The notes: a model not told the origin generated them from the letters alone. 64,000 bases of DNA from Kineococcus xinjiangensis (GCF_002934625.1 NZ_PTJD01000012.1:62001-126000); one strand, 5' to 3'. Positions 34,479-42,491 are shown, counted from the first letter of the stretch. Made by a program: numbers and translations.

Positions 34479-34510
34479 GAGGGGCCCGCACCGGCAGGTG
34501 CGGGCCCCTC
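34479..34510 (+). terminator. Terminator after tRNA-Ser(GGA)
   Basis: Exact 14-bp arms GAGGGGCCCGCACC (34479-34492) and 34497-34510 with a GGCA loop, six bases after the tRNA. Confidence 0.8.
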
Positions 34511-34598
34511 TGCCGTTCCCCGGCCCCACCGCGCGCGGCCCGTCGCCGACACGACGCGCGGTCGGGCCGAACGCCGCCTGCGTCCACCGCATCGCTCC

Positions 34599-34604
34599 TA
34601 GACT
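34599..34604 (+). promoter_or_regulatory. -10 box TAGACT for the small gene at 34611
   Basis: Six bases before GTG 34611, one of the closest matches to TANNNT in the window. Confidence 0.55.
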
Positions 34605-34610
34605 GAGCAG

Positions 34611-34910
34611 GTGATCTTCAAGGCCGTGGGGGAGGGGCGCCCCTATCCCGACCACGGGTACGTGCGGGTCGGGCAGTGGGCGGACATCGCCCCTCGCCAG
34701 GTGCGCCTGGACGAACTGGTGACCACCAAGCGCACGCTCGACCTCGACGCCCTCCTCGCCGACGACTCCACGTTCTTCGGCGACCTGTTCGCCCACGTGG
34801 TGCAGTGGCGGGGCGTGCTGTACCTGGAGGACGGCCTGCACCGGGCGGTGCGCTCGGCGCTGCACCAGCGGGCGGTGCTGCACGCGCGCGTGCTGGTGCT
34901 GCCGGACTGA
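34611..34910 (+). CDS. Small conserved actinobacterial protein (often labelled VapB-type)
   Basis: A 99-residue soluble protein with the conserved blocks HGYVRVGQWADIAPRQVRLDEL, TTKRTLDL and FFGDLFAHVVQWRGVLYLED followed by GLHRAVRSALHQRAVLHARVL. I recall close relatives in Streptomyces labelled VapB-family antitoxin, but no VapC toxin gene is next to it and the label may be misleading. A ParB/Srx-like fold is another possibility given the ExxLHR-like ending. The gene is leaderless by its promoter and lies upstream of a LytR_C protein gene in the same direction, an arrangement I believe recurs in actinobacteria. Confidence 0.72.
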   Translation: MIFKAVGEGRPYPDHGYVRVGQWADIAPRQVRLDELVTTKRTLDLDALLADDSTFFGDLFAHVVQWRGVLYLEDGLHRAVRSALHQRAVLHARVLVLPD

Positions 34911-35037
34911 CGCGTCTGCTCCCGGACCGGCGGGTCCTGGCCCACACTGCTGCTGGGCCGGGGTCGCGACCGGGGTTCGGGGACCCGCGCCGCCGGACGG
35001 GGTGGACCGGCGGGCTGGAACGAGGGAAGGGGTGCAC

Positions 35038-35784
35038 GTGCCGGACGGCGGAGTGCGCGGCGGAGGCGGCCGCGGAGCCCCGGGGGGCGCCCGGGACGAC
35101 GGGGATCCGGAGGCGACGCGCCCGAACGAGGCCCTGTCCGACGAACCACCCGACGGCGAGAGCTGGGACGCCGAGGGCGAGGACTGGGACGGCGAGAGCT
35201 GGGACGCCGCCGACGAGGCCGAGTGGGAGCAGCGCCAGGAGTTCGCCCGCCGCAAGCGCCTGCGCCGCATCCGGCGCCAGCGCATCGTCTTCCTGCTCGT
35301 CGTGCTCCTCGTCCTGGCCGTCGGCGCGGGGGCGGCCATGGTCGTCACCGGGCGCTGGCAGCTGGACCTGGACCCGGGGAAGGTGGCCGCGCCCGCGAAG
35401 CCCTCGTGCAGCGTCCCGGTCCAGCCCGTCGCGGCACCCGCGGACGTCCGGGTGCGGGTGCTCAACTCCACGGACCGGCGGGGGCTGGCCGGGAACGTCG
35501 CCGAGGAACTGCGCCGCCGCGGCTTCCTCGTGACGAACGTCGCCAACAGCGGCGGGGAACCCGTCGTGGAGAGCGCCCACATCGTCTTCCCGCCTGCCGC
35601 GGCGCCCGCGGCCCACGCCCTCGCGGTCCGCGTTCCCGGTGCGCTGCTGCGGGAGGACCCGGCGGCTGCGGACGTGGCGCTCGTGCTCGGGCAGGGTTAC
35701 GAGCAGCTCGCCCCGGAGGAGGCGCTCCTCCCGGCACCCGCTCCGCCGCTGCCCGAAGGGTGCCCGCCCGCCCCGGCGCCCTAG
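35038..35784 (+). CDS. Membrane-anchored LytR_C-domain protein
   Basis: A 248-residue single-pass protein. Residues 1-70 form an acidic, Gly-rich cytoplasmic tail with a repeated ESWDAEGEDWDGESWDA; then a basic cluster (RRKRLRRIRRQR), a membrane helix (about residues 82-104) and an external LytR_C domain (about 130-225) with VRVRVLNSTDRRGLAGNVAEEL and VTNVANS. LytR_C domains are known as the tail of LytR-CpsA-Psr wall ligases, but the catalytic LCP domain is missing, so a wall-binding or regulatory role is more likely. GTG 35038 follows GAGGGAAGG. A terminator ends the unit 20 bases after the stop. Confidence 0.76.
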   Translation: MPDGGVRGGGGRGAPGGARDDGDPEATRPNEALSDEPPDGESWDAEGEDWDGESWDAADEAEWEQRQEFARRKRLRRIRRQRIVFLLVVLLVLAVGAGAAMVVTGRWQLDLDPGKVAAPAKPSCSVPVQPVAAPADVRVRVLNSTDRRGLAGNVAEELRRRGFLVTNVANSGGEPVVESAHIVFPPAAAPAAHALAVRVPGALLREDPAAADVALVLGQGYEQLAPEEALLPAPAPPLPEGCPPAPAP

Positions 35785-35803
35785 GGCCGGAACGCCGCGG
35801 ACG

Positions 35804-35841
35804 ACCGAGGGCCCCGCACCATCCGGTGCGGGGCCCTCGGT
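35804..35841. terminator. Bidirectional terminator
   Basis: Exact 17-bp arms (35804-35820, 35825-35841) with loop ATCC, between the rightward LytR_C gene and the leftward tRNA-Ser, serving both. Confidence 0.85.
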
Positions 35842-35847
35842 CACGAG

Positions 35848-35934
35848 CGGTGGCGGTGGGATTTGAACCCACGGAGGAGTTGCCCCCTCACACGCTTTCG
35901 AGGCGTGCTCCTTAGGCCGCTCGGACACGCCACC
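35848..35934 (-). tRNA. tRNA-Ser (anticodon CGA)
   Basis: An 87-base class II tRNA on the minus strand: acceptor GGTGGCG/CGCCACC, anticodon loop CTCGAAA, long variable arm, T loop GGTTCAAATCC. It reads UCG. Confidence 0.95.
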
Positions 35935-35995
35935 GCGGGAAACGATACACGGCGAGGGGCGGCGGCAGTGGTGAGGTGCGCGTGGTGCGGGCGCC

Positions 35996-36433
35996 TCAGC
36001 GCCGGTGCTCGGTGAAGAACTCCCGGAGCAACTGCGCGCACTCCCCGGCCAGCACGTCGCCCACGACCTCGACGCGGTGGTTCAGGCGGCGGTCGCGCAC
36101 CACGTCGCGCAGGGAGCCCGCCGCCCCCGCCGCGGGGTCCCAGGCGCCGAGCACGAGGCGGTCGACGCGGGCCAGCACGAGGGCGCCCGCGCACATCGTG
36201 CAGGGCTCCAGCGTCACCACGAGGCTGCAGCCGGCCAGCCGCCACTCGCCCCGGCCGGCGCCGGCCGCCCGCAGCGCGAGGACCTCGGCGTGCGCCGTCG
36301 GATCGGCGTCGGCCTCCCGGGCGTTGCGGCCGCTGCCCAGCACCGCGCCCGTGGCGTCGTCGACCACCACCGCGCCGACCGGGACGTCGCCGGTGCGCAG
36401 GCAGCCCCGCGCCTCCTCCAGCGCCAGCCGCAT
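35996..36433 (-). CDS. tadA: tRNA adenosine(34) deaminase
   Basis: Deaminates A34 to inosine in tRNA-Arg(ACG), allowing it to read CGU, CGC and CGA. The 145-residue protein has the zinc-binding cytidine-deaminase fold with HAE in DPTAHAEVLALR (His and catalytic Glu near residue 58) and PCTMC in LEPCTMCAGALV (two Cys ligands), plus LRDVVRDRRLNHRVEV in the C-terminal half. ATG 36433 follows GAGGAG. It lies 35 bases after its associated-protein gene. Its expected substrate tRNA is encoded at 49.4 kb in this window. Confidence 0.9.
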   Translation of the reverse strand: MRLALEEARGCLRTGDVPVGAVVVDDATGAVLGSGRNAREADADPTAHAEVLALRAAGAGRGEWRLAGCSLVVTLEPCTMCAGALVLARVDRLVLGAWDPAAGAAGSLRDVVRDRRLNHRVEVVGDVLAGECAQLLREFFTEHRR

Positions 36434-36468
36434 CCACTCCTCGTACTGCGGCGGAACGCGCAGCCCCG

Positions 36469-37014
36469 TCAGCGCAGGGACTCCATCACGTCCGCGCAGC
36501 CGAGGCGCTCCCCGACCTCGACCAGGGCGGCGGCGGGGTCGTCGCCGCGTTCGGCCAGTTCCACGAGGTCGTCCGCCGGGCAGCCGAGGTCCGCCAGGAG
36601 TGCGGGGTCCCCCGCCCATGCCGGCTCGCCGCCGAGTTCGGCGACCGGACGCACGCCGTCCTCCGGGTCGTCACCGTCAGCGTCCTCCGCGTCCTCGTCG
36701 CCGTCCGCGGTGGCGGCCGCGGCGGGGCGGGGGAAGTCGGTCTCCAGCAGTTCCTCGGAGAACAGCGGGCCGTAGCTGCCCGAGGAGGCCGCGGGGGCGT
36801 CGGAGACGAAGAAGCGGACGTCGCCGCCCTCGTCGGCCCGCACGAGTGCGAACCACTCGTCCTCGCTCTCGATGGCGGCGAGGACGGGGCTGTCCCCCGC
36901 GGCGGCCGCGCGCAGCACGTCGGCCAGTTCCTCGAGGGAACCCGCGGGGACGTCGACGTCGCGGGCGCGCCACCCGGAGGAGTCGGAGGCCAGGACGGCG
37001 GTGAAGTAGGGCAC
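36469..37014 (-). CDS. tRNA adenosine deaminase-associated protein
   Basis: A 181-residue acidic protein of the actinobacterial family found beside tadA. The N-terminus [20 protein letters not shown] and [18 protein letters not shown] are its typical blocks; a low-complexity [14 protein letters not shown] linker divides it from a helical C-terminal part. The role is unknown, and the name rests on gene adjacency. GTG 37014 has a CACGAT -10 box six bases upstream. It is divergent from upp across 116 bases. Confidence 0.82.
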   Translation of the reverse strand: MPYFTAVLASDSSGWRARDVDVPAGSLEELADVLRAAAAGDSPVLAAIESEDEWFALVRADEGGDVRFFVSDAPAASSGSYGPLFSEELLETDFPRPAAAATADGDEDAEDADGDDPEDGVRPVAELGGEPAWAGDPALLADLGCPADDLVELAERGDDPAAALVEVGERLGCADVMESLR

Positions 37015-37020
37015 GGAAGC

Positions 37021-37026
37021 ATCGTG
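37021..37026 (-). promoter_or_regulatory. -10 box CACGAT for the deaminase-associated gene
   Basis: On the minus strand, six bases before GTG 37014; probably drives tadA as well. Confidence 0.5.
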
Positions 37027-37117
37027 GCACCCCCCGCCACGCCGGTCGAGGCAAGCGCGCGACGGCGGACTCGCGCGGTCCCGGACCGGGAGAGCCCGGC
37101 GCGGGGGCCCGTCCGGG

Positions 37118-37123
37118 TAGGTT
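37118..37123 (+). promoter_or_regulatory. -10 box TAGGTT for upp
   Basis: Seven bases before ATG 37131, without a ribosome site. Confidence 0.5.
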
Positions 37124-37130
37124 CTCCGCC

Positions 37131-37766
37131 ATGCGCCTGCACGTCGTCGACCATCCCCTCGTCGCGCACAAGCTCACCGCGCTGCGGGACGAGCGCACGG
37201 ACTCGCCGACGTTCCGCCGCCTCGCGGACGAACTGGTGACCCTGCTCGCCTACGAGGCGACGAGGGAGGTGCGCGTCGAGCCGTTCCCCATCCACACGCC
37301 GGTGGCGCAGACGACGGGCGTCCGCCTGAGCGCGCCCAAGCCGCTGGTGGTGCCCATCCTGCGCGCCGGTCTGGGCATGCTCGACGGCATGGTGCGCCTG
37401 CTGCCGACGGCGGAGGTCGGCTTCCTGGGGATGATCCGGGACGAGGAGACGCTGCAGGCCACCACCTACGCCACCCGTCTGCCGGAGGACCTCTCCGGCA
37501 GGCAGTGCTTCGCGCTGGACCCGATGCTGGCCACCGGCGGAACCCTCGTGGCGGCCATCGGGTTCCTCCTGGAGCGCGGTGCCGTCGACGTGACGGCGCT
37601 GTGCCTGCTGGCCGCCCCCGAGGGCGTCGAGGTCGTGCGCTCCGCGTTCGAGGGGGAGGCGCGCGTCACCGTCGTCACGGCCGCGGTCGACGAGCGCCTC
37701 GACGAGAACGGCTACATCGTCCCGGGGCTCGGGGACGCGGGGGACCGCCTCTACGGCATCGTCTGA
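37131..37766 (+). CDS. upp: Uracil phosphoribosyltransferase
   Basis: Salvages uracil to UMP with PRPP in the cytosol. The 211-residue protein carries [16 protein letters not shown] at the start, [13 protein letters not shown], the PRPP loop in [14 protein letters not shown] (near residues 126-139) and the uracil-binding C-terminal region [18 protein letters not shown]. The length is normal. The proximity of tadA and divergent upp is common in actinobacteria. Confidence 0.96.
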   Translation: MRLHVVDHPLVAHKLTALRDERTDSPTFRRLADELVTLLAYEATREVRVEPFPIHTPVAQTTGVRLSAPKPLVVPILRAGLGMLDGMVRLLPTAEVGFLGMIRDEETLQATTYATRLPEDLSGRQCFALDPMLATGGTLVAAIGFLLERGAVDVTALCLLAAPEGVEVVRSAFEGEARVTVVTAAVDERLDENGYIVPGLGDAGDRLYGIV

Positions 37767-37877
37767 GGCCTCCTGGACCGGTCCCTCCACCGTCGCCGTC
37801 CCGTCGGGGCGGGAATCCACCGACGTGACGGCACGAGAACGGCCCGGACACTCGGCGTGACGATGAAGATCAGGCAT

Positions 37878-37926
37878 GCTGACCCTGCGTGCACATCAGG
37901 GTCCAGGGTGAGCACGCAGGGTCAGC
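37878..37926. promoter_or_regulatory. 15-bp inverted repeat upstream of the small membrane protein gene
   Basis: GCTGACCCTGCGTGC (37878-37892) and its exact complement (37912-37926) are separated by 19 bases, 36 bases upstream of ATG 37962. The middle holds a further AGGGTC/AGGGTG repetition. It could be a paired operator or an RNA hairpin in the leader. It is about 110 bases after the upp stop, too far for a simple terminator. Confidence 0.45.
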
Positions 37927-37961
37927 ACCATCCAGGCACGTCAATCGGGGAGGCATGAAGG

Positions 37962-38132
37962 ATGAAGATCAACTGGCGCAAGATCCTGTGGTGGACGGTG
38001 GTGATCTTCGCGCTGTACGCGGTCTACAAGTCGCCGGAGCAGGCCGCGAGCGCGGTGCGCAGCGTGGGTGACTGGATCAGCACGGCGATCAGCAGCATCT
38101 TCAACTTCTTCGACCGGATCCTGCAGAGCTGA
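37962..38132 (+). CDS. Small single-pass membrane protein, 56 residues
   Basis: ATG 37962 to TGA 38132, preceded by GAGGCATGAAGG. The protein has a basic start (MKINWRKILWW), one hydrophobic segment (about residues 8-22, TVVIFALYAVYKSPEQ) and an amphipathic C-terminal half with ISTAISSIFNFFDRIL. The start matches small actinobacterial proteins that I recall upstream of PH-domain genes. It is followed after 8 bases by a bacterial PH-domain gene in the same direction. An overlapping frame (ATG 37955) is also open, but codon use and the coupling favour this one. Confidence 0.68.
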   Translation: MKINWRKILWWTVVIFALYAVYKSPEQAASAVRSVGDWISTAISSIFNFFDRILQS

Positions 38133-38140
38133 GGCGCGTC

Positions 38141-38863
38141 GTGCCAGCACACAGGGCGCCCGAGCCGGGGTTCGGCGGGCAGGAGGGCGTGCCCCGTCAC
38201 GAGCCGGTGAACGGCGACGAGCGCGCCACCGGGGCCATCGACATCGGCGCTGCCAACATCGGCGCCGTCGAGGTCGGAGCCATCGAGACGGGTGGCGCCG
38301 GCACGGTGCTGCCGGTGGACGTCGTCGGCCCGCTGTCGCGCTACCTGCTGCCCAGCGAGCGGGTCGTCGTCGCCGTGCGGCGGCACCCCGCGCAGCTCGC
38401 CGAGCCGGTGGCGAGCGTGGTCGCCGGCTTCGCCCTGGTGCTGTGGCTGGACGTGGTGGCGCCGGTGATCCCCTACCTGCGGGACGTGCTCTGGCTGGCG
38501 TGGTTCGCGCTCCTGCTGCGCACGTTGTGGCGCTTCCTGGAGTGGCGGGCCGACTGGTTCATCGCCACGGACCGCCGGTTGCTGCTGCGCTACGGCGTGC
38601 TCAACCGCAGGGTGGCGATGATGCCGGTCATCAAGGTGACCGACATGAGCTACAACCAGTCGCTGCTGGGGCGCCTGCTGCACTACGGCGAGTTCGTGAT
38701 GGAGTCCGCGGGGCAGGACCAGGCCCTGCGGGTCGTGAAGTGGCTGCCGGTCCCGGACCGGCTCTACCTCAGCATCTGCGCCGAGATCTTCGGGGCGGAG
38801 CGCGTTCCGCCGGTGCTGCCGGTGCCGGGCCGGCGACGGCGTGCGCGCCGCGTGCAGCGCTGA
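38141..38863 (+). CDS. Membrane protein with bacterial PH-like domain (bPH_2)
   Basis: A 240-residue protein: a Gly/Ala-rich tail (about residues 1-60), two membrane helices (about 88-106 and 114-130), and a DUF304/bPH_2 domain (about 135-220) with WFIATDRRLLLRYGVLNRRV, then MMPVIKVTDMSYNQSLLGRLL and YGEFVMESAGQDQALR. These domains are thought to sense or organise the membrane. The C-terminus is very basic (RRRRARRVQR). GTG 38141 starts eight bases after the preceding stop, so the two are probably co-translated. Confidence 0.8.
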   Translation: MPAHRAPEPGFGGQEGVPRHEPVNGDERATGAIDIGAANIGAVEVGAIETGGAGTVLPVDVVGPLSRYLLPSERVVVAVRRHPAQLAEPVASVVAGFALVLWLDVVAPVIPYLRDVLWLAWFALLLRTLWRFLEWRADWFIATDRRLLLRYGVLNRRVAMMPVIKVTDMSYNQSLLGRLLHYGEFVMESAGQDQALRVVKWLPVPDRLYLSICAEIFGAERVPPVLPVPGRRRRARRVQR

Positions 38864-38899
38864 GGGCCGATCGCCCGGGGCGCCGCAGGCGGGACGCCG

Positions 38900-38951
38900 A
38901 ACGCACGACGGGGGCGCCGGTCCGATCGGACCGGCGCCCCCGTCGTGCGTT
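38900..38951. terminator. Perfect 26-bp palindrome, bidirectional terminator
   Basis: 52 bases of uninterrupted dyad symmetry centred at 38925/38926 and followed by TTT, between convergent genes (PH-domain gene and Lsr2-like gene). Confidence 0.88.
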
Positions 38952-39004
38952 TCAGGTGCCCGTGCGTCCGGGCGCCCCGCCAGGGGGCACCCGCGCCGGC
39001 CCGC

Positions 39005-39673
39005 TCAGCGGGTGGCGGCCTGGAACTGCTCGATGATGCTGGTGGAGATGGGGCCGCGGGACGCGACCGTGATGCCGTTCTCCGCGGCCCACTCGCGCAC
39101 CGCGCGGGCGTCGACGGTGGCGGCCGCGGACTTCGCCGGAGCCGACTTGGCCGGAGCGGACTTGGCCGGAGCCGACTTCTTGGCCGCCGACTTCGCGGGG
39201 GCCTTGGCGGCGGTCTTCGCGGCCGGGGTCTCCTCGGCCGCGGGGGCGACGTCGGCCTTGGCCGGCTTCTGCGCACCGCGCTTGGCGGTGGACCGCGAGG
39301 CCTGCTTCTTCGCCGGGGCGGCGGGCACCTCCTCCGCGGCGGGCGCGGGCGCCTCCTCGACGACCGGCGCCGGGACGGACTTGGCGGCCGACCTCGAGGC
39401 CTGCTTCTTCGCCGGGGCGGACTTCGCCGCACGCCCGCCGGACTTCGCCGCGGGGGCCTCCCCACCGGAAGCGGCAGCGGTCAGGGCGTCCTGCAGGTCG
39501 TCCCAGGAGACGCCGACCGGCGGACGGCTCGTGGAGGGGTTCCACTGCAGACCGTTGCTGCTGATGGTGAGGACGCCGTAACGACGGCCGTTCTTCTTGA
39601 CCGGCACCTCGAGGTCGGTGCTGCCGACGGAGAGTTCGGATGCGACCTTGAGAGCGACGTCGTGTGTGGCCAT
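39005..39673 (-). CDS. Chimeric Lsr2-like nucleoid protein with histone H1-like repeats
   Basis: A 222-residue DNA-binding protein in three parts. Residues 1-85 form an unusual globular domain (VALKVASELSVGSTDLEVPV, then KNGRRYGVLTISSNGLQWNP and GVSWDDLQDAL). A long Ala/Lys/Pro linker follows (about 95-185), with KSAPA and AKKQASRS repeats as in eukaryotic-type H1 tails. The C-terminus ARAVREWAAENGITVASRGPI is the Lsr2 DNA-binding domain, including the RG hook that inserts into AT-rich minor grooves. The normal Lsr2 oligomerisation domain is replaced. ATG 39673 follows CGGAG. A 12-bp palindrome lies upstream at 39781. Confidence 0.82.
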   Translation of the reverse strand: MATHDVALKVASELSVGSTDLEVPVKKNGRRYGVLTISSNGLQWNPSTSRPPVGVSWDDLQDALTAAASGGEAPAAKSGGRAAKSAPAKKQASRSAAKSVPAPVVEEAPAPAAEEVPAAPAKKQASRSTAKRGAQKPAKADVAPAAEETPAAKTAAKAPAKSAAKKSAPAKSAPAKSAPAKSAAATVDARAVREWAAENGITVASRGPISTSIIEQFQAATR

Positions 39674-39984
39674 TCTGCACTCCGGATTGGGGGGAAGCGG
39701 GTTCAGCGGTCGGTGTGAGCGTCCCGGTTCAGGGCGGTCCGCCGGGCTGTTCCGCCGGGCGTTCTCCCTGCATAACCGAGGGTTCGCGAACCATGCTAAC
39801 GGCAGCGCGGGAAAAACGTGAATCGGTGTTCCAATTCCAACTCCAGTGCCCAACTCCGGGGAAGTCGCCGTTTGTGCGGCGGCTCCTTCTCCGGCCGTCG
39901 CGCGCAGGGAGATGAGGCGCCGCGGGCGGCGACGGGCGGCGGCGTAGTCTGCGTGCGTCCCACAGGACGTCGAGAGGACCGACG
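39674..39984. other. 311-base divergent intergenic region
   Basis: No gene is seen. It is the least GC-rich stretch of this part of the window and carries a palindrome (39781-39792), an A-run (GGGAAAAACG near 39811) and repeated CCAATTCCAACTCC-like text near 39830-39855. The prpD promoter lies at the right end: TAGTCT near 39946, then a leader with GAGAGGA before ATG 39985. It presumably holds the promoters of the Lsr2-like gene and the prp operon. Confidence 0.5.
39781..39792. promoter_or_regulatory. 12-bp perfect palindrome GGTTCGCGAACC
   Basis: Exact dyad in the region shared by the divergent Lsr2-like and prp genes, next to a TAGCAT hexamer on the minus strand (39793-39798 region). It could be a repressor site controlling one or both. 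Confidence 0.4.
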
Positions 39985-41493
39985 ATGGAGTCGCACACCG
40001 TCCGCCCACACCGATCCGCTGACGGTCCGGCGAAGGAACAGCAACTCGCCTGGCGCCTGGCGCTCGTGGCCACCGACCCGGTCGAGGTCGAGGACGAGGT
40101 CGTGGAGATGCTGGGCAACCGCATCATCGACAACGCCGCCGTCGCCGCGGCCTCGGTTGCGCGCCGCCCCGTGGTCTCCGCGCGCGCCCAGGCGCTCGCC
40201 CACCCGATGCAGCCGGGAGCCACCGTGTTCGGGCTGCCCCCGGACCGGCGCAGCTCCCCGGAGTGGGCGGCGTGGGCGAACGGCGTGGCCGTGCGCGAAC
40301 TGGACTTCCACGACACGTTCCTGGCAGCCGACTACTCCCACCCCGGCGACAACATCCCGCCGGTGCTCGCCGTGGCCCAGCACACCGGACGCAGCGGGCG
40401 CGACCTCGTCCGCGGCCTGGCGACCGCCTACGAGGTGCAGATCGACCTGGTGCGCGGGATCTGCCTCCACGAGCACAAGATCGACCACATCGCCCACCTG
40501 GGCCCCGCCGCCGCGGCCGGCATCGGAACCCTGCTCGGCCTGGAGGCGGACACCGTCCACCAGGCCATCGGGCAGGCGCTGCACACCACCACGACCACCC
40601 GGCAGTCGCGCAAGGGGGAGATCTCCTCCTGGAAGGCGTACGCCCCGGCCTTCGCGGGCAAGATGGCGGTGGAGGCCGTGGACCGGGCGATGCGCGGGGA
40701 GACCTCCCCGGCCCCGATCTACGAGGGCGAGGACGGGTTCATCGCCTGGCTGCTGTCCGGGCCGGGGCACGTCTACACGGTGCCGCTGCCCGCAGCCGGG
40801 GAGCCGAAGCGGGGAATCCTCGACTCCTACACCAAGGAGCACTCCGCGGAGTACCAGTCGCAGGCCCTCATCGACCTCGCCCGCCGGATGCGCGAGCGGG
40901 TGCCGGACACCTCCCGGGTCGAGAGCGTCGTCATCCGCACGAGCCACCACACGCACCACGTCATCGGCACGGGGTCGGGCGACCCGCAGAAGATGGACCC
41001 GCACGCCAGCAGGGAGACCCTCGACCACTCCATCCCGTACATCTTCGCCGTCGCCCTGCAGGACGGCCGCTGGCACCACGTCGACTCCTACCTCCCCGAG
41101 CGGGCGCAGCGTCCCGACACTGTCCAGCTGTGGCACCGCATCCGGACCGAGGAGGACCCGGAGTGGACGCGCCGCTACCACTCCCACGACCCCGCGGAGA
41201 AGGCCTTCGGCGGGCACGTCACCATCACCCTCGACGACGGCACGGTCCTGGAGGACGAGCTCGCCGTGGCCGACGCGCACCCGCTCGGGGCGCGTCCCTT
41301 CTCCCGCCCGCAGTACGTGGAGAAGTTCCGCACCCTCGCCGAGGGCGTCCTCGAGCCGCAGGAGCAGGACCGCTTCCTCGCCGCGGTGGAGGAACTGCCC
41401 GACCTGGGAGCCGGCGACCTGGACCGCCTCACGTTCGAGGTGCCCGCGGACCGGCTCGGCGACACCCCCGGGACGAGCAGGGGGATCTTCTGA
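39985..41493 (+). CDS. prpD: 2-Methylcitrate dehydratase (MmgE/PrpD family)
   Basis: Dehydrates 2-methylcitrate to 2-methyl-cis-aconitate in propionate breakdown. The 502-residue protein shows the PrpD blocks [91 protein letters not shown] and [22 protein letters not shown] 39985 has GAGAGGA upstream. It is the first gene of prpDBC; the stop overlaps the prpB start (TGATG). Confidence 0.93.
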   Translation: MESHTVRPHRSADGPAKEQQLAWRLALVATDPVEVEDEVVEMLGNRIIDNAAVAAASVARRPVVSARAQALAHPMQPGATVFGLPPDRRSSPEWAAWANGVAVRELDFHDTFLAADYSHPGDNIPPVLAVAQHTGRSGRDLVRGLATAYEVQIDLVRGICLHEHKIDHIAHLGPAAAAGIGTLLGLEADTVHQAIGQALHTTTTTRQSRKGEISSWKAYAPAFAGKMAVEAVDRAMRGETSPAPIYEGEDGFIAWLLSGPGHVYTVPLPAAGEPKRGILDSYTKEHSAEYQSQALIDLARRMRERVPDTSRVESVVIRTSHHTHHVIGTGSGDPQKMDPHASRETLDHSIPYIFAVALQDGRWHHVDSYLPERAQRPDTVQLWHRIRTEEDPEWTRRYHSHDPAEKAFGGHVTITLDDGTVLEDELAVADAHPLGARPFSRPQYVEKFRTLAEGVLEPQEQDRFLAAVEELPDLGAGDLDRLTFEVPADRLGDTPGTSRGIF

Positions 41494-42491
41494 TGCTGGG
41501 TTCCACCACCTCCGCCACCGACAAGCGCGCCGCCTTCCGCGCGGGGCTGGCCTCCGGGCGGCTGCTGCGGATGCCGGGCGCGTTCTCCCCCCTCGTCGCC
41601 CGGCTCATCGAGGAGATCGGCTTCGACGGCGTCTACGTCTCCGGTGCGGTCCTCTCCGCGGACCTCGCCCTGCCGGACATCGGGCTGACCACGCTCACCG
41701 AGGTCACCTCCCGCGGCGGCGCCATCGCCGGCGCGACGGGCCTGCCCTCGCTGCTGGACACCGACACCGGCTTCGGGGAACCACTGAACGCGGCCCGCAC
41801 GGTGCGCGCAGCCGAGGACGCCGGGTTGTCGGGCATGCACCTGGAGGACCAGGTGAACCCCAAGCGCTGCGGCCACCTCGACGGCAAGGCCGTCGTGGAC
41901 GTGCAGACGATGCTCGGCCGGATCCGGGCGGCCGTGTCCGCGCGGCGGGACCCGGACTTCGTCCTCTGCGCCCGCACGGACGCCCGCGGTGTGGAGGGGC
42001 TGACCCCGGCGATCGACCGGGCGAAGGCCTACGCCGACGCCGGAGCGGACATGATCTTCGCGGAGGCGCTCGCCGACGAGTCCGAGTTCGAGGCGTTCCG
42101 CGCCGCGGTCGACGTGCCGCTGCTGGCCAACATGACGGAGTTCGGCAAGTCGAAGCTGCTCAGCGCCGCCACCCTGGAGTCGCTGGGGTTCAACGTCGTC
42201 ATCTACCCGGTGACCACGCTGCGCATCGCCATGGGCGCGGTGGAGGCGGGGCTGCGGACCATGGCGGCGGAGGGCACCCAGGAGAGCCTGGTCCCGCAGA
42301 TGCAGACCCGGGGCCGGCTGTACGAGCTGCTGGACTACTCCGCGTACGCCCAGTTCGACACGGCCATCTACGACTTCAGCCTGACCGCCGCCCAGGGCGG
42401 CTCCAGTGCGACCGCCGCCCAGGGCGGCTCCAGCGGGACAGCCGCCGGCGACGACGCCGGGGGCCGGGACGAGGAAGGGGCGCAGCGATGA
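41493..42491 (+). CDS. prpB: Methylisocitrate lyase
   Basis: Cleaves 2-methylisocitrate to pyruvate and succinate. The 332-residue protein has the ICL/PEPM superfamily pattern FDGVYVSGAVLSADLALPD, SLLDTDTGFGEPLN, the Mg-binding HLEDQVNPKRCGHLDGK with the catalytic Cys in KRCGH, ARTDARGVEGL and LLANMTEFGKS. The last 30 residues are a variable Gly/Ser/Ala tail containing two 9-residue repeats (TAAQGGSSA/G) encoded by 27-bp tandem copies at 42384-42437, absent from typical enzymes. Stop and prpC start overlap (ATGA). Confidence 0.93.
   Translation: MLGSTTSATDKRAAFRAGLASGRLLRMPGAFSPLVARLIEEIGFDGVYVSGAVLSADLALPDIGLTTLTEVTSRGGAIAGATGLPSLLDTDTGFGEPLNAARTVRAAEDAGLSGMHLEDQVNPKRCGHLDGKAVVDVQTMLGRIRAAVSARRDPDFVLCARTDARGVEGLTPAIDRAKAYADAGADMIFAEALADESEFEAFRAAVDVPLLANMTEFGKSKLLSAATLESLGFNVVIYPVTTLRIAMGAVEAGLRTMAAEGTQESLVPQMQTRGRLYELLDYSAYAQFDTAIYDFSLTAAQGGSSATAAQGGSSGTAAGDDAGGRDEEGAQR
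42384..42437 (+). repeat. Two 27-bp tandem repeats at the 3' end of prpB
   Basis: Copies 42384-42410 and 42411-42437 differ only in the last few bases and add repeats of AAQGGSS to the PrpB tail. Confidence 0.8.

Noticed and set aside
34611-34910. Toxin-antitoxin system
   Set aside because: Only an antitoxin-like label recalled from memory; no toxin gene is adjacent and the neighbour is a LytR_C membrane protein.
37955-38071. Alternative frame from ATG 37955 over the small membrane protein gene
   Set aside because: It gives a hydrophilic low-complexity peptide, whereas the frame from 37962 gives a membrane protein coupled to the next gene.
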